Shown in pieces: positions 47,350 to 59,605 of a DNA stretch of 64,000 bases. The stretch's first letter is position 1; each line of letters opens with the position of its first letter. Source of the stretch: Ailurus styani (Eukaryota > Chordata > Mammalia > Carnivora > Ailuridae); NCBI GenBank assembly GCA_002007465.1, contig LNAC01000686.1:194756-258755 (forward strand), given 5' to 3'. The position numbers were made by a program, and so were the translations under genes. Under the pieces are notes generated by a model. That model worked only from the letters and a program-made list of their open reading frames with translations, had not been told where the DNA came from and ran no database searches.

Positions 47350-50300
47350 ATGGCGACCGTGAGGGGCCTGAGGCGTCTGCTGACCTGTAGCAGGTGGCGC
47401 CGCGGCTGTGGACAAGCTCTCCAGTCTCGCGTGAGTGTCTGCTTTTCTTGCTCTCGGAGAGACTGGATCTCAGGAATAGCCCCTTCCTGAGCGAACGCCA
47501 GGGCCTTCCCTTCTGTCCCGCATTCAGCTTTTCCTTCCCCGCCTGCAGGCGCTCGCCGCCGTCGTGCCGGGCGTATCCCAGGTCGATAACAATTCCGATT
47601 TCCTGGGGAAGAGGCCCCATCGCCGGCACCCCGGCATCTTGAAGCTGCCATGCGTAGGGGTGCCGCCAGCACTGGCTGCCGCTGCGCAGTTCCTGCTGCT
47701 CGGTGAGTAACGGTGGGAAGCGGAAGGCCGAGAAGAAGCGGAGGCTGCGTCTGCATTAAGTGATGTCGCGTTTCATCTTTGGCCCGTAGAGAGCTCGATG
47801 CCCAATGTGGAGAAGCAGGTGCAAGCACTAACCAATTATCTGTGGAGCCGGCGTTTACCTGTAGAGCCGGAGGAGTTGCAAAGACGGGCTGTACATCTTG
47901 AGAAGAAATTCCTGGAAAACCCAGGTAGGGCCTAAGAATAAAGAGTAGGCCCAACTGAAATATCGGTGGGAAATTAAAAGCAAGAAATAATTTTACAGAT
48001 CTATTTGAGTATCTATGTCAAATAGATACTGCGGTTTCTTGTTTGATTTTCTGGCCAGAGCTGCTTATTACAGTGATGCCTTGCTAGAAGAGGATAGTTT
48101 CCGAGGTTGCTGTTAGGGCTTTCGTAAAGGTCAGCGAGGTACTGCAATATCCTGTCAAAATCTAGGTCTTTGGTTTTTTTCCTGCAAATCCACTGGATTA
48201 GGACAGTTTAAGTTTTTATTCAAGTGAAATAAAATCCCTGTATGGCTCCCTGTCCGGTACTGAAACACTCTTCAAGGATAGGAGAATTAGTATAATTCAT
48301 CAAGTTATTTTCATGAGTGTGAGCTCCTTAATACTACAGACCTGCCTTTTTTTCATCTTATGTTCCCTGCACTTCCCACAGTACCTGGTTCATAGTAGGT
48401 ACTCGGTAGATAAAATAGTACTGAACTGAACACAATTCTGAGACAAGATTTTTCAAGCCCCTTTCTTCCCTCTAGGAGCACTGGAGATGTCACAGTCTGA
48501 AGTTTGGAGGAACTGAAGAAAATCCACAAAATATTGTCCTTATCCTATCCTTTTAAATCTTTGAGACACTTCCCTTTAAAAGAAAGCAAAACCTATGGGA
48601 TAGTTTGGTCTTGTTGAATAAACTGCTGGTAGAGACAAAATACTGTCTGATGCATTCTGGTGGTGATGGTGGTGGTTGCTGTTGTTCTTACCTAAAATTT
48701 TTCTCTAGATTTGGTTTTTTTCTTAAGCTTTGAGATTTTGCCAAGGATGGGAGTTGCGGAGGAATGGGCAAGCAGCATATTCAAATATTGGATCTGAGCC
48801 CTGGTCTTCCTAGGTCCTCACTCTCGGTTCTTGTTCTCACCACAGACTTAGTTCGAGTGGAGGAGAAACTTCGTGAAGCCGTGCTTGGAGCCCTGCGCAA
48901 AACTACATACCATTGGCAAGAACTGAGGTAAGGGAGACTAGAAGGGCTGCAAAAGAAAAAAAAAATCTTGTCTCTAGGAGGAGACTGGAGAAGTACTATT
49001 ACACAATTCCTGTTTGAAAAGCCTACCTGGTTTATAACTCAGGACTCCTCTCTTTTAAGGAGTGAAAGTACTGAGCTGGAGGAGCCCTTTCCAAAGATTT
49101 CATTCCTAAAAATCTGGAGGGTTAACTGTGGGATGGAGGTTATTTCCTAGTGGATGTGACTTTCTGGTTTTTCTGGCAGCTACAATGAGAGCCTAAGCCT
49201 GGTGTATATGGCAGCAAGACTGGATGGTGGCTTTGCAGCAGTCTCCAGGGCATTCCATGAGGTGAAAGCCCCTCAGCTTCCAACCTTTTACCATCAGTTC
49301 CCTTATTCATAAAGTGGTCTCCTGGGGTATAGTTCTTAGGACATCCCATATCCTTTTTTTTTAAGAGGCTCTCTTTATCCTCTGAAAGGGTTTCATGACC
49401 CAAGAAAGGTTTAAAATCACTGTTTTAGGAGGTTCCCATTCTATAAAGTATTTACATTGAATCTCAAAAAAAATTTGCATCTCATCTCTCTCATGGTCCC
49501 CTAATTCATAAGGGCCCTAAATAAGGGTCTGCTTACCCTACTGTGGGGTATTACATATTTCTTCAGATCCAGGCTCGAGTTCCAGAGTTCCAGCCCCAAA
49601 CCCTAATGGATTTTGGCTCGGGTACTGGTTCCGTCACTTGGTAAGTATCTTTTTGTCTCTGTCAATTCTAGCTCTAGAGAGCCATGTGTATAACACACCA
49701 AGAGACTAGGAAACCAGAGGGAGAATAGGAAAGTTGGGAACTAGAATGTTTCCTCTCTCAGATTAGGTAAGGCATAAAAAAGTATATGGATTAGGCCAGA
49801 ACTTGAAGAAACTGCAAGTAAAATAAGACCCATGTTTAGAAAGATAAAAAAGGAAAGGAATTTAGTCTAGAGCATATCACCAAGATTTTTTTTTTTACCT
49901 GCAAATAGTTTTTTTGAGTCTGCCCTTTTTTTAAGGAGTAGTAAATGAAATAAGAAAATAACATTGTTAGTTTTTCCAACTATTTTAAGATAATACTGTT
50001 TCCCAGGGTTGGGGTTGGGGCAGAGGGATCTCTTGTAGGGATAACTCTTTGTCACGAGAAATGGTGATTTATATTTTGCCATCTTAGGGCTGCTCATAGT
50101 GCTTGGGGCCAGAGCCTACGTGAATATATGTGTGTGGACAGCTCAGCTGCTATGTTGGTTTTGGCAGAAAAGTTACTGAAAGGTGAGGACAGAGGATAAG
50201 GAAGGGCTTCTTCAAAGTTGAAGGAGTTCAGCAGAGAACTAAAAAGGGTGTTTTATTGGGGAGTAGAGGAGGGCTCAAAGTTAAAGACGAGTCTGATTTT

Positions 50301-53300
50301 TTTCCAGTGTTATGGTCAAGCAGAGAGGGTGGTAGAGGCCTCTGCTGGACTGTGGGAGGGTTGGGTAAGATAAACAGGGCAGGCAACCCAGTGTTTCCCT
50401 GCCCTTTGTTTTTGTTTTTGTTTTTAAGATTTTATTTATTTGACAGAGAGAGAGAGAGAGAACATGAGTGGGGGTAGGGGCAGAGGGAGAAACTGACTCC
50501 CCACTGAGTAGGGAGCCTGACGCAGGGCACGGGGCTCAATCCCAGGACCCTGGGATCATGACCTGAGTTAAAGATGGGCGCTTAAGCATCTGAGCCACCC
50601 AGGTGCCCCACCTGGTAGTTTGCTTTAGTCTTAGGTCCTAAGACTAAGGTCCTATTTCATATCGAGAAATATCGAGATAGTCTTCATATCCTAAGACTTA
50701 GGTCCTATTTCATATCAAGAGATCACTTCAGTTTATATCTATAGACTCATAGTTGCCGCACCCCTGCTTTACTCCACAGGTGGTTCAGAATCTGGGGAGC
50801 CTTATGTTCCAGGTGTCTTCTTCAGACAGTTTCTACCTGTATCACCCAAGGCAAGTGATGGTGTTTAGAGTGTGTTAAATGTGGAATTTGGCAGATGGAA
50901 AACCATGGCTCCAGCTTTGCAACCCAGCCTTTAGTGTTAGAAGATAAAAGAGAACAGAAGAAATATAAGGGGATAGAACTTTGTTATACTCCTGGAAGGG
51001 GAGCCAGGGGGGCTGTCAGGTCTGTCACGTTCCTTGTCTCGGTTCTCAGGTACAGTTCGATGTGGTGGTATCAGCCTTCTCCCTAAGTGAGCTTCCCAGC
51101 AAGGCTGACCGCACTGAGGTAGTCCAAACCCTGTGGCGCAAAACGAGTCATTTTCTGGTGAGTCGAAACCCCTTTTTCCCTTCAAGTTTTAAAGCAGTGT
51201 CATGGGTTTCGTGCATTTCCTTCTCTCCATTGGAACTTGTGTCTATTCTTTTTTTAAGTGTGTTTTGTTTTATTTTGTTTTTAAATATTTTATATATTTA
51301 TTTGTCAGAGAGAGAGCACAAGTAGGGTGAGTGGCAGGCAGAGGGAGAAGCAGACTCCCACTGAGCAGGGAACCCAATGCAGAACTCGATCCCAGGACCC
51401 TGGGATCATGACCTGAGCTGAAGGCAAACACTTAACCATCTGAGCCACCCAGGCGCCCCAAAACCTGTGTTCATTCTTGACCATTTTTCTCATGCATAGA
51501 TCCCTTTGTCCCTCTTTTAGGCTCTCCATTCCCATCTTATATGGGGATGGCCCTTTGCTTTAGGACCCTCTATTCCATCTGTAAATGTTCTTACAGAGCT
51601 GCTAGCATTTATGTTTTCATGTAATTCAGGGCTTATGCTTATTTTCCTTTTTTGTGAACAGATATTGGTAGAGAATGGAACAAAAGCTGGGCACTGCCTT
51701 CTCATGGATGCCAGGGACCTGGTCCTTAAGGTAAGATTCTTTCTCCTTCTTTCACTCCTGTCCCACCATCTATCACCAGTCACTGCTACTCCCTTAAGAA
51801 CTGAAGAGACTCTATCATACAATGGTAGGGGTGACTCTCAGGATATTAGACATATAAAGTTGTTATGATATAGGGTAGTAATTAGCAAACTAGGACCTGT
51901 GGATCAAATCTGGCCTGCCACTCGTTTTTTTTGTTTTGTTTTGTTTTAAAGATTTTATTTATTCATTTGACACAGAGAGAGAGATTACAAGTAGGCAGAG
52001 AGAGAGGAGAGAAGAGGAAGCAGGCTCCATGCTGAGCAGAGAGCCCGATGTGGGCCTCGATCCCAGGACCTTGGAATCATGACCTGAGCCGAAGGCAGCA
52101 GCTTTAACCCACTGAGCCACCCAGGCGCCCTGCCACTCGTTTTTATATGTGCCATGCTTATTGGTGTGTTTCTTGTCTATGGTTGCTTTTTTTTTTTTTT
52201 TTAAGATTTTATTTATTTGTCAGAGAGAGAATGAGCATAAGCAAGCTCCCTCCTGAGCAAGAAGCATGATGTGGAACTTGTTCCCTGGACCCTGGGATCA
52301 TGACCTGAGCTGAAGGCAGATGCTCAACCGACTGAGCCACCCAGGCATCCCGTCTGTGGCTGCTTTCATACTATAAACAGCAGAGTTGAATAGTTGGGAC
52401 AGAAACAGATTTTGCCTACTCTCTGGGCCTTTAAAAAAGAAAAAGTGCACCAACCCCTGATCCAGGGCATTGCTAAGTCAAGAACCTTATCTTTTGGGGA
52501 CAGTATGAGCCAGTGTATAATCATAAATTTAATTGTCCTGGAGTGGGATCTTTTTGAGAGTAGAGGTTGCTGACAAGGGAAAGCACCATACTATGTGCCA
52601 AGTTCCTGCTTTTCTCCTACTGCAAAGAGAAAGTTCTTTGTTTGGGGTATTAAAGAAGCAGCCGGCTTAACTCAAGGAGCCTAGTTAATAATTATCAGAA
52701 TTGAATGTTAAAGGAGTCCTCAGTTTACTGAGTACAGAGATTGAGCTATGAGAATAGACCCCTCAGACCCAGCTTAATTTTTTTTGATTTCAGGGAAAAG
52801 AGAAGTCACCTTTGGACCCTCAACCTGGCTTTGTGTTTGCCCCAGTGAGTATTACCCTATCTTTCCCAGAATGCAAAGATGTGAACTCAGGTGTGGCCAG
52901 GAAAAAGTGAGAGGGTAAAACTAAGCCACCCTCTACTATGTTGTGTCCCTATCCAGTATCTTTCTTAGTTGTTCCCCTGGCCCCCTACCTCCAACTCCTA
53001 TGTTCCCATTCCCCTAGCCCTTCTAAACTCTGTCACTCTTCGTTTTTCGGTTGTATGATTCTGTGGGTTTTTTTGTCTTGTGTGTTCACAGTGTCCACAT
53101 GAACTTCCCTGTCCCCAGTTGACAGCCTCTAAGCCCCTGGCCTGTAGCTTTTCTCAGGCTTACCACTGCATCCCGTTCAGCTGGGTATGTTTCCTGAGAA
53201 TGTTTTGGCAGGGAGAAAATAGTCTGGGGGAACAGGATAATAAAGAGTCAGAAGTGGGAAGAGTTGGAGAAGTCAGAGAAGAGCCTGGAGGTTTGCGGGC

Positions 53301-53799
53301 CTGAGTGTGCATGGCTTACAGAATATGAAAACGGCTGCAGGGATGGGGGGGGTCACAATTTTTTTTCCCATCTCTTTTTTCTCCAAAGAGTCTCTATATC
53401 CTTATCTTAGAACAAGAAAAAGCAAAAGGAGGAGGAAAAGTTCTCAATGGTAATTCTTGCCCGGGGGTCTCCAGAGGAGGCTAATCGTTGGCCCCGTATC
53501 ACTCAGCCTGTCCTTAAACGGCCGCGCCATGTACATTGTCACCTGTGCTGTGCAGATGGGCATATGCAGCATGCTGTGATCACAGCCCGCCAGCATGGCA
53601 GGTATAAAGGGTTTCACCAAAATTAGGGAGAGGTGGCAAGAACCTGCAGCCCACGTTGACCTGTCTTTTCCATAGGGATTTGTATCGCTGCGCTCGAGTC
53701 AGCTCCTGGGGAGATCTCTTACCTGTGATCACGCCTTCAGAGTCAGAGCTTCCTCTGTCCCCTGCGGATGACCCCCCGGGAGTTGACGAGGAAGCGTAA
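47350..53799 (+). CDS. METTL17: METTL17, mitochondrial ribosome assembly factor (methyltransferase-like)
   Basis: Fourteen coding exons join in frame to 469 residues, close to human METTL17: 47350-47430, 47549-47702, 47790-47924, 48846-48927, 49180-49261, 49567-49640, 50088-50182, 50780-50850, 51050-51157, 51662-51730, 52794-52844, 53092-53184, 53411-53601, 53676-53799. The Arg-rich, acid-free N-terminus (residues 1-27) fits a mitochondrial presequence. The Rossmann SAM-site glycine loop DFGSGTGS is at 193-200. Conserved cysteines C335, C341, C352 and C408 (with C411/C412) fit the metal / iron-sulphur site described for this protein, as I recall it. It acts in the matrix on the small mitoribosomal subunit. 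All introns are GT-AG except the one after exon 8 (50851), which begins GC. Four SINEs sit in introns, all antisense. The C-terminal tail after SSWGDLLPV is poorly conserved. The 211-codon antisense frame at its 5' end is a shadow. Confidence 0.96.
47387..47399 (+). promoter_or_regulatory. CTCF-core-like motif in METTL17 exon 1, weak
   Basis: 'gtagcaggtggcg' fits the forward CTCF core (CCASYAGRKGGCR) at 11 of 13 positions. It overlaps coding sequence, so chance is plausible. Confidence 0.3.
50408..50609 (-). mobile_element. Can-SINE in METTL17 intron 7
   Basis: Reversed copy, antisense to the gene; head ends 'gagccacccaggtgcccc'. Confidence 0.93.
50627..50722. repeat. Short tandem duplication with palindromic core
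   Basis: The unit 'ggtcctatttcatatc' with preceding 'cctaagact' occurs twice, about 50 bases apart, and 'cttaggtcctaag' is palindromic. It lies 60 bases before METTL17 exon 8. Confidence 0.75.
51261..51459 (-). mobile_element. Can-SINE in METTL17 intron 9
   Basis: Reversed copy with 'tttatttgtcagagagagag' and head 'gagccacccaggcgcccc'. Confidence 0.93.
51925..52130 (-). mobile_element. Can-SINE, young mustelid-type, METTL17 intron 10
   Basis: 'gattacaagtaggcagagag' and 'gctttaacccactgagcca'. Target-site duplication 'tgccactcgttttt' on both sides. Confidence 0.94.
52187..52351 (-). mobile_element. Can-SINE, METTL17 intron 10
   Basis: Reversed copy with an 18-base T run; flanks 'tgtctatggttgctttt' and 'gtctgtggctgcttt' are the diverged target duplication. 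Confidence 0.93.
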
Positions 53800-53899
53800 C
53801 AAGTATTTTCTTATTTAGGCCTGCCGAGGCTGAAGCTCCCTGGTATCCAGGGTGGGAGTGCTGGTAGCCCTATATATGTCTGTTTGAGCCTTTAATAAT

Positions 53900-53905
53900 A
53901 ATAAA
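53900..53905 (+). terminator. Polyadenylation signal of METTL17
   Basis: AATAAA 100 bases after the stop, with a second copy at 53920-53925. The short 3'UTR agrees with a compact housekeeping gene. Confidence 0.7.
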
Positions 53906-53929
53906 AAGTTTTCCAAGAGAATAAATGGA

Positions 53930-55631
53930 TCTTGTGATTCTTAAAAGATACAGAGGTCAGTTGTCATGTTCAGTCCTGTAACAGAGAGAATCCTCAGATA
54001 TTCAGTGCCTTATCTTCTCGCACAGATGGAAAGCTTTTGAGGTACTGCTTCTACCAGAGATCAGGACTTCACAGGGAAGTAATCCTGGGCAGTAGGGAAA
54101 GCTGTCCGCCCCCCTCCCGTCTCTGAGCACTGGCTCGGGAGGTGTCACAGTTGTTAGGCGGGCTACCTAATTAGGGGAGCCAGGCTGCCTAGCCTCTGTG
54201 TTTTTCTCCCTCCTTTCCTTCTTTGTCACGGTTCATCAGCTCCCCCAGAGTTTGCCTGATAGAGTTTCCTCAAGAGCCCGATCCCCATCAAGACTGAGTT
54301 TTCCACCTCCACCCCTATAGATCCAGGCAGGATCCTTCAGTTTGCTTGGTTTGTTTCTCAGTTTTTCCCTAGGCCTTGCTACGTCAGAGCTAGAAAACCT
54401 TTCTTTGTCTTAAAATTCTCAGGCCCTCTCCCCCAGTACACATGGTTCTGACTTACCGTGGCTCGATTTTTAAATTTTCAACTTTAAGATGATGTGAAAG
54501 TGAGGCACATTCAGTAGAAGCCGGACTTTGGATTTTGGATTTGGAACTTTCCTCAGGTCAGCAGTAAGTGGTGTGATAGTCCCTTGTGATGCTGGGCGGC
54601 CGTACCTTCCAGACAATCGCTCCATCATGAGGGTAAACGGCTAGTACACTTACAACTATTCTGGTTTTTGCTTCAAAACAGTATGTGGTAAATTACATGA
54701 GACTTCAACACTTTATTACAGAATAGACTTTGGTTCAATGATTTTGTCCAACCATGGGCTAATGTAAGTGTTCTGAGCACATTTAAAGCTTGTCGAAGCA
54801 GGATTGGTAGCTTAGGTGTATTAAATGCATTTCAACCTAGGTTTCCAATTTAGGGTGGGTCCACTGGGACATCACCTCATCATAAGTTGAGGAAGATCTG
54901 TATATATCCAGAAACAGGCACAGTCAAAAGTTGGAACAGCATCAGTATTGTAACACTAGAAATCTCAACTGCCCGCTGGAAACTGGCATGCCTGGATCTA
55001 TTTCTCTAGGGTTACAGGAAAGGGGAGGCCCCTCATCTACTAGTTTTCACAGAGTGACGGGTAGCAGCTCCACCTCCTACCCAAAGGTGGCCCCAAATCC
55101 CCTCTGAAAAGGTAGGGTTCAGATATCAGCATAACAACCTATGAGACATAGGGTAGGGTGGAGAAGGTTTGGGAGTCTTAGCTCAAATATCTTGAATAAG
55201 GCAGGACCAGGTGTCCCCAGTACAAAACAGCTGGGAAGGACCTACCATAGACTCCCATTTTGGATTAGACCAGCACCAGGCATGAACGAAGACTGTCCAC
55301 AGCATTTGGGTTAGTCATGGCAATGAAGAGGAGAAGACACACAGCACAGGCTGTGCCTGGCAGGGAGTCCGGAGTTTCTGGTTTCCCAGTTCTGGAAGGC
55401 GTGAGCCAGGGGAGGGGCCTCGTCCTAGGGGGAGGGCGGGAATCTGGGGCAGGGCCCCAGTCAGCTATGCAAAGCTGTGCAAGCTGAGGCAACACAAAAC
55501 AGGAGGCTCTCAAAGGCCTCCTGGAACTCAGGAGACTCTCCAGCACTGACCACCTACTTCCACACTCCTGCTCCAAAGATCATAACTCCCATTTGCTATT
55601 CTGAGGCATCTGCTTATCCTGTACCCCAAGG
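53930..55631. other. METTL17-SLC39A2 intergenic region
   Basis: Contains a fossil DNA transposon (54434-54902), then unique sequence with the presumed SLC39A2 promoter in the last few hundred bases. The 103-codon minus frame at 55265-55576 has no recognisable features. Confidence 0.5.
54434..54902 (+). mobile_element. Fossil Tigger/pogo-type DNA transposon (MER2-like)
   Basis: Phrases 'ctgacttaccgtggctcg', 'cacattcagtagaagccgga', 'gggtaaacggctagtacac', 'taatgtaagtgttctgagca' and 'cataagttgaggaagatct' follow an ancient mammalian consensus I remember as a MER2/Tigger relative. The ends are roughly inverted repeats, and TA flanks it. There is no transposase frame. Confidence 0.65.
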
Positions 55632-57507
55632 ATGGAACCACTACTAGGAGTGAAAATTGGCTGCCTCTTTGCCCTGCTGCTTCTCACCCTGCTCTGTGGC
55701 CTTATTCCCATCTGCTTCAAGTGGTTCCAGATCGATGCCGCCACAGGTAAAGCACTGCTGCCGCCAGCCCCGTAACCTCAGCCTGACTAGGGCCCTGTCA
55801 CCTATCCTGATGCCTTGCTCTGAGGCTCTCCCCATCCCCAAGCTGGGGAGATCGGGTGCCACCTGCTTGCTCTTTTCCCACCTTTTCTATCTCATTGCCG
55901 ACTGAATTGTAACTCCTCCTTTTTCTAGGTCGTCACCGCCGGGTCCTCAGCCTCCTGGGCTGCACCTCTGCTGGTGTTTTCCTGGGAGCAGGGCTCATGC
56001 ACATGACTGCTGAAGCCCTGGAGGGAATTGACTCAGAGATCCAGAAGTTTAAGATGCAGGTGAGCAGCAGAAATAGTGAAAGGCGGGTTTGTGAGGCCAG
56101 AATGATGAGGGGGGAAAGACGACAGAGCCGAGGACAAGGGTGAAAGGACAGGGAAGAGGACTCTTTCTGGCTATGGTGAAAACCAGTCACATTGGATTTT
56201 AGGGAAAGCGATGGAGCTGAAGGGGCAGGACAGGAAGCTGAGCTGCTCCATCCCCCGCCTGATTTCTGCTTTTCTCTCCCTAGAACAGGACAGAAAGGGA
56301 GGGAAATGCTTCCGATGATGCTGATTCAGCTCAGGTAAGTATCTCCCGCCAGTCCCTCCCTGGAGGGGGAGGAGAACCTGCTGGACCCTTTTCAGGGGAG
56401 TATGTGAGGAAACCAGGGATCCCCTCTGCTCCTCAGCTCAGATAGCACAGAGGAAAGGAGGAGCCCACCCAATCCATTTGGGTTTGTGGAACCCCAGAAA
56501 AAGCTCTGCTTTACTCTTCCCTTCTTTTTCTATCCCTTTGACATGCCTCACATTCTTTTCCCACATTTCTAAACCTATCACTCTGGTGTCCCTTAGTCCT
56601 TCAGGGAGTCTTCTTGTTGCTGTCCATACCTGCTCTTGGCTTTATTCCCCTGTTCTTCTTTATGCTCAATATGCCACATCAATCTGGAAGCATCTGAAGC
56701 AGATGGGAATAAGGCCACAGACCAGAGGGAGAGCCAGCAGGGCAAACAGGCGGCCAATTCTTACTAACTGGGCATAGTCCCACGTTTCCCGTTCTCTTCG
56801 GTCTCCCACGCCCATGGGCACCTGGTGTACTTGCTTCTCTTCCCTTCCTACCTCACAGCCCCTCTTTCTGTTCCTAGATGGAGTATCCCTACGGAGAGCT
56901 CATCATCTCCCTGGGCTTCTTCTTTGTCTTCCTTTTGGAGTCGCTGGCATTGCAGTGCTGTCCTGGGGCTGCTGGAGGAACCACAGTGCAGGAGGAGTGG
57001 GGTGGGACTCATGTCCTTGAACTCCACAGCCATGGACCCCCACCCTCGCCCTCAAAGGGTCCTCTTCGGGCCCTCGTCCTCTTGCTCTCACTCTCCTTTC
57101 ACTCAGTGTTTGAAGGGCTAGCCGTGGGGCTGCAGCCAACAGTGGCGACCACCGTGCAGCTCTGTCTTGCTGTCCTGGCTCACAAGGGGCTCGTAGTGTT
57201 CGGGGTAGGCCTGCGGCTGGTGCGGATAGGCACTGGGTCACGATGGGCCATGTTGTCCATACTGTCATTAGCTCTCATGTCCCCCATGGGCCTAGTCCTA
57301 GGGCTGGCTGTGACCCAAGGGGACGCTAAAGGGGGGCAGGGCTTAGCCCAGGCTGTGTTAGAAGGTGTGGCAGCCGGCACCTTTCTGTATGTCACCTTCC
57401 TAGAAATTTTGCCCCGGGAGCTAGTTGGACCTGAGGCCCCTCTGGCCAAGTGGGGCTGCGTAGCCGCTGGCTTTGCCTTCATGGCCTTTATTGCCTTGTG
57501 GGCCTGA
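55632..57507 (+). CDS. SLC39A2: Zinc transporter ZIP2
   Basis: Plasma-membrane zinc importer of the ZIP (SLC39) family. Four coding exons join in frame to 308 residues: 55632-55746, 55929-56059, 56284-56334 and 56878-57507; human ZIP2 has 309. All three introns are GT-AG. The first membrane segment is at about residues 6-28; the extracytoplasmic loop before TM2 is short, followed by TM2 (LLGCTSAGVFLGAGLMHMTAE, about 47-67). The ZIP signature FHSVFEGLAVG (about 173-183) with its metal-binding His and Glu, and the TM5 HKG motif (His about 201), are intact. The His-rich loop before TM4 is modest (ELHSHG), as in ZIP2. It ends FIALWA with the C-terminus outside. METTL17 lies 1.8 kb upstream on the same strand, with no sign of shared control. 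The antisense frames in exon 4 are shadows. Confidence 0.97.
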
Positions 57508-57776
57508 GAAATTCCTGATTTTTTTCAATGGACCTATCTAGGATGGCCTTCTGACCATTGGGAGCCGCTTCCCAAATGGCTTTGGCCCTCCACTGAGACT
57601 GACATTCACTAGGCATCACCCTCATGAACTGGACCACAGCTTTCTCCTACATGAGAATCCGTTTCTCCTCCAGGACTGAGAAAAGGACATGTAGGTTGAG
57701 TGCTTCTAAACTGGAGAATTGATACGAAGATCATCCCTCTAGATTTGACTTTTGTCCCGTTTTTGCTACTGTGTAT

Positions 57777-57782
57777 AATAAA
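57777..57782 (+). terminator. Polyadenylation signal of SLC39A2
   Basis: AATAAA 270 bases after the stop codon, followed by T/C-rich sequence. Confidence 0.7.
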
Positions 57783-57799
57783 ATGTCCATTTTACCCTT

Positions 57800-59605
57800 C
57801 CCCTTCCGCCATGCTATACTTCATTTCTCCAGGTTGCCTGGGAACTGCCTGGTACAGGAAGTGGTGGAGTCGGGAATGGAAAGGCTGACTATTGGATATT
57901 GTATTTTCCTCTGGAATGCAGGCCCCTAGCCATTCTGCCAGTTGCTCCACACGTTGGAGCATTGCTGAAATTCCAACAGTCTACTCCTGCCTTGCCCACA
58001 GGTGTTGAGAAACTGAGCTAGAGTTCCCAGCATTTAGAGAGAAAAGGTGTAAAAACAGAACCCACAGGATCTAGATTTTTTCCTACACTAACCACACCCA
58101 CCCCACTCCCAGTACCTATTATCAGCCAACCCCGGTGTGTCCCGCAGACTCTTGAGATCAGGCTAAATAGAGCCTCCTTCCATCTGGCTCCTATTTTTCA
58201 CACTGAACCCTATGTAGCCTCGAGGATGATGTGCCTCTTCTTTGAGCCTCTGTCTCCATCCAGTTGCCTTGTGCTGAGGGATTAAGAAGCAGTGTGTTTG
58301 GAGAGGGAGAAGGGCGCCAGATAAGTGCCTAGGGTGGTTACTGGGCTTTGCCGCACCTTAGTGGCTTCCCTTCTGCCTGCTCTACCTGCCCCTCTGCCTC
58401 CAGCCCCTCCCCACCAGGCCATCTTTCAGTGCGAGAGACCCCTACAATGTGTTGCTTCTCTTAAAAACTCTGAAGGGCGAATACAAAGCGGATTAGCTGG
58501 CTGTCGCCCAGCACCCTGGCCCAGGAGATGGAGGAGTATCTCAGACTCAGTGGAAAAGGAAGGGGAGAGAAGGTGTGCCCCATGAGCTCAGTCACACTCC
58601 CTGCTTTGCCTCCTTATGATGCTCTCAGTGTGGAAGCCGAAGTCACCTTCACGTGGGCTAGGTCTCCTGAGTGTCCTTCTTGTCACAGTTGTCTCCTGTC
58701 CATCCCACTCCCCTCCCCACAAACTAAGATACGCAAACCTCCTCACAAGCCCAGCCAATGCACCCGGGCGTGAGTGAGAAGGCAAACTTGAGGCAAAACT
58801 GACTAAAAATATCTGATACAGGAAACAAGTTCCCTGAAGCACCATCCTCTTCGGTTTTCCCTTCAGCATGAAGTAATGGAATTCATTCTCCAAACAGTGC
58901 CTTGCATGTAATAATCATAGTAGAGTCTCCACACGGAGCACCTCTATGTGCCAGGCACTGTGCTATCACCGTCACGGACACTATCTCACCTTCCTGACCC
59001 CGCCGGGTAGATCTTACCCCACTGAGAGTCGAGGGAAGCACATGCAGGAAAGATAAATAACTAGATTGCATAGCTAGCTAGGCTTCCAACCCACATTTCT
59101 CTGATTTTAAGAAAAGCTCATCTATCAGATTCTCTCCTCCCTAGTAGGAGAGAAGGCAGGTTCTCTCCTACTTGACTTTTACCTCCCCATCTTACGTATC
59201 AGAGACTCAGAAGAAGCAGGGAGCACATTGGAGGACCGAGGCAAGTTGCATAAAGGGAGTCTGTAAGGACATGTGGGCAGGGTTTGGACAGAGCCCAAAC
59301 AGGACAGGTTTGGACAGATGGTGGCGCAAGAGCTGAGGGCCCGGGAAGAAGAGGAGGGAGCGGGGAGCAGAAACTAGAGAGGGCCAGCTAGTAAGCGCTG
59401 CGGCCTTTGGTGGAGGGGTACAACCAGCTCCCAGGGGCTCTACCAAGAGGAAGCCAGAGGATGACCCTCCTCTTCCTCCTGCTCTGTCCTCTGCCTCCAG
59501 CGTCTCCTGTTGGCCATGCTCACTGAAGCCAAAGGACAAAAGCATCTGATGGTGCATGGTAGATAGGTCAGCCTCATAGGGCACATCCAGAAATCTGGAG
59601 GGGCA
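57800..59605. other. Intergenic DNA with a MIR fragment
   Basis: MIR-like stretch at about 58905-59100 ('ctatgtgccaggcactgtgc', 'tagctaggcttccaaccca'). No gene is recognised in the rest, although it is GC-moderate with overlapping open frames on both strands. Confidence 0.5.

Noticed and set aside
47319..47954. 211-codon open frame on the minus strand
   Set aside because: It overlaps METTL17 exons 1-3 and their introns in a CpG-rich region; the plus-strand exons match METTL17.
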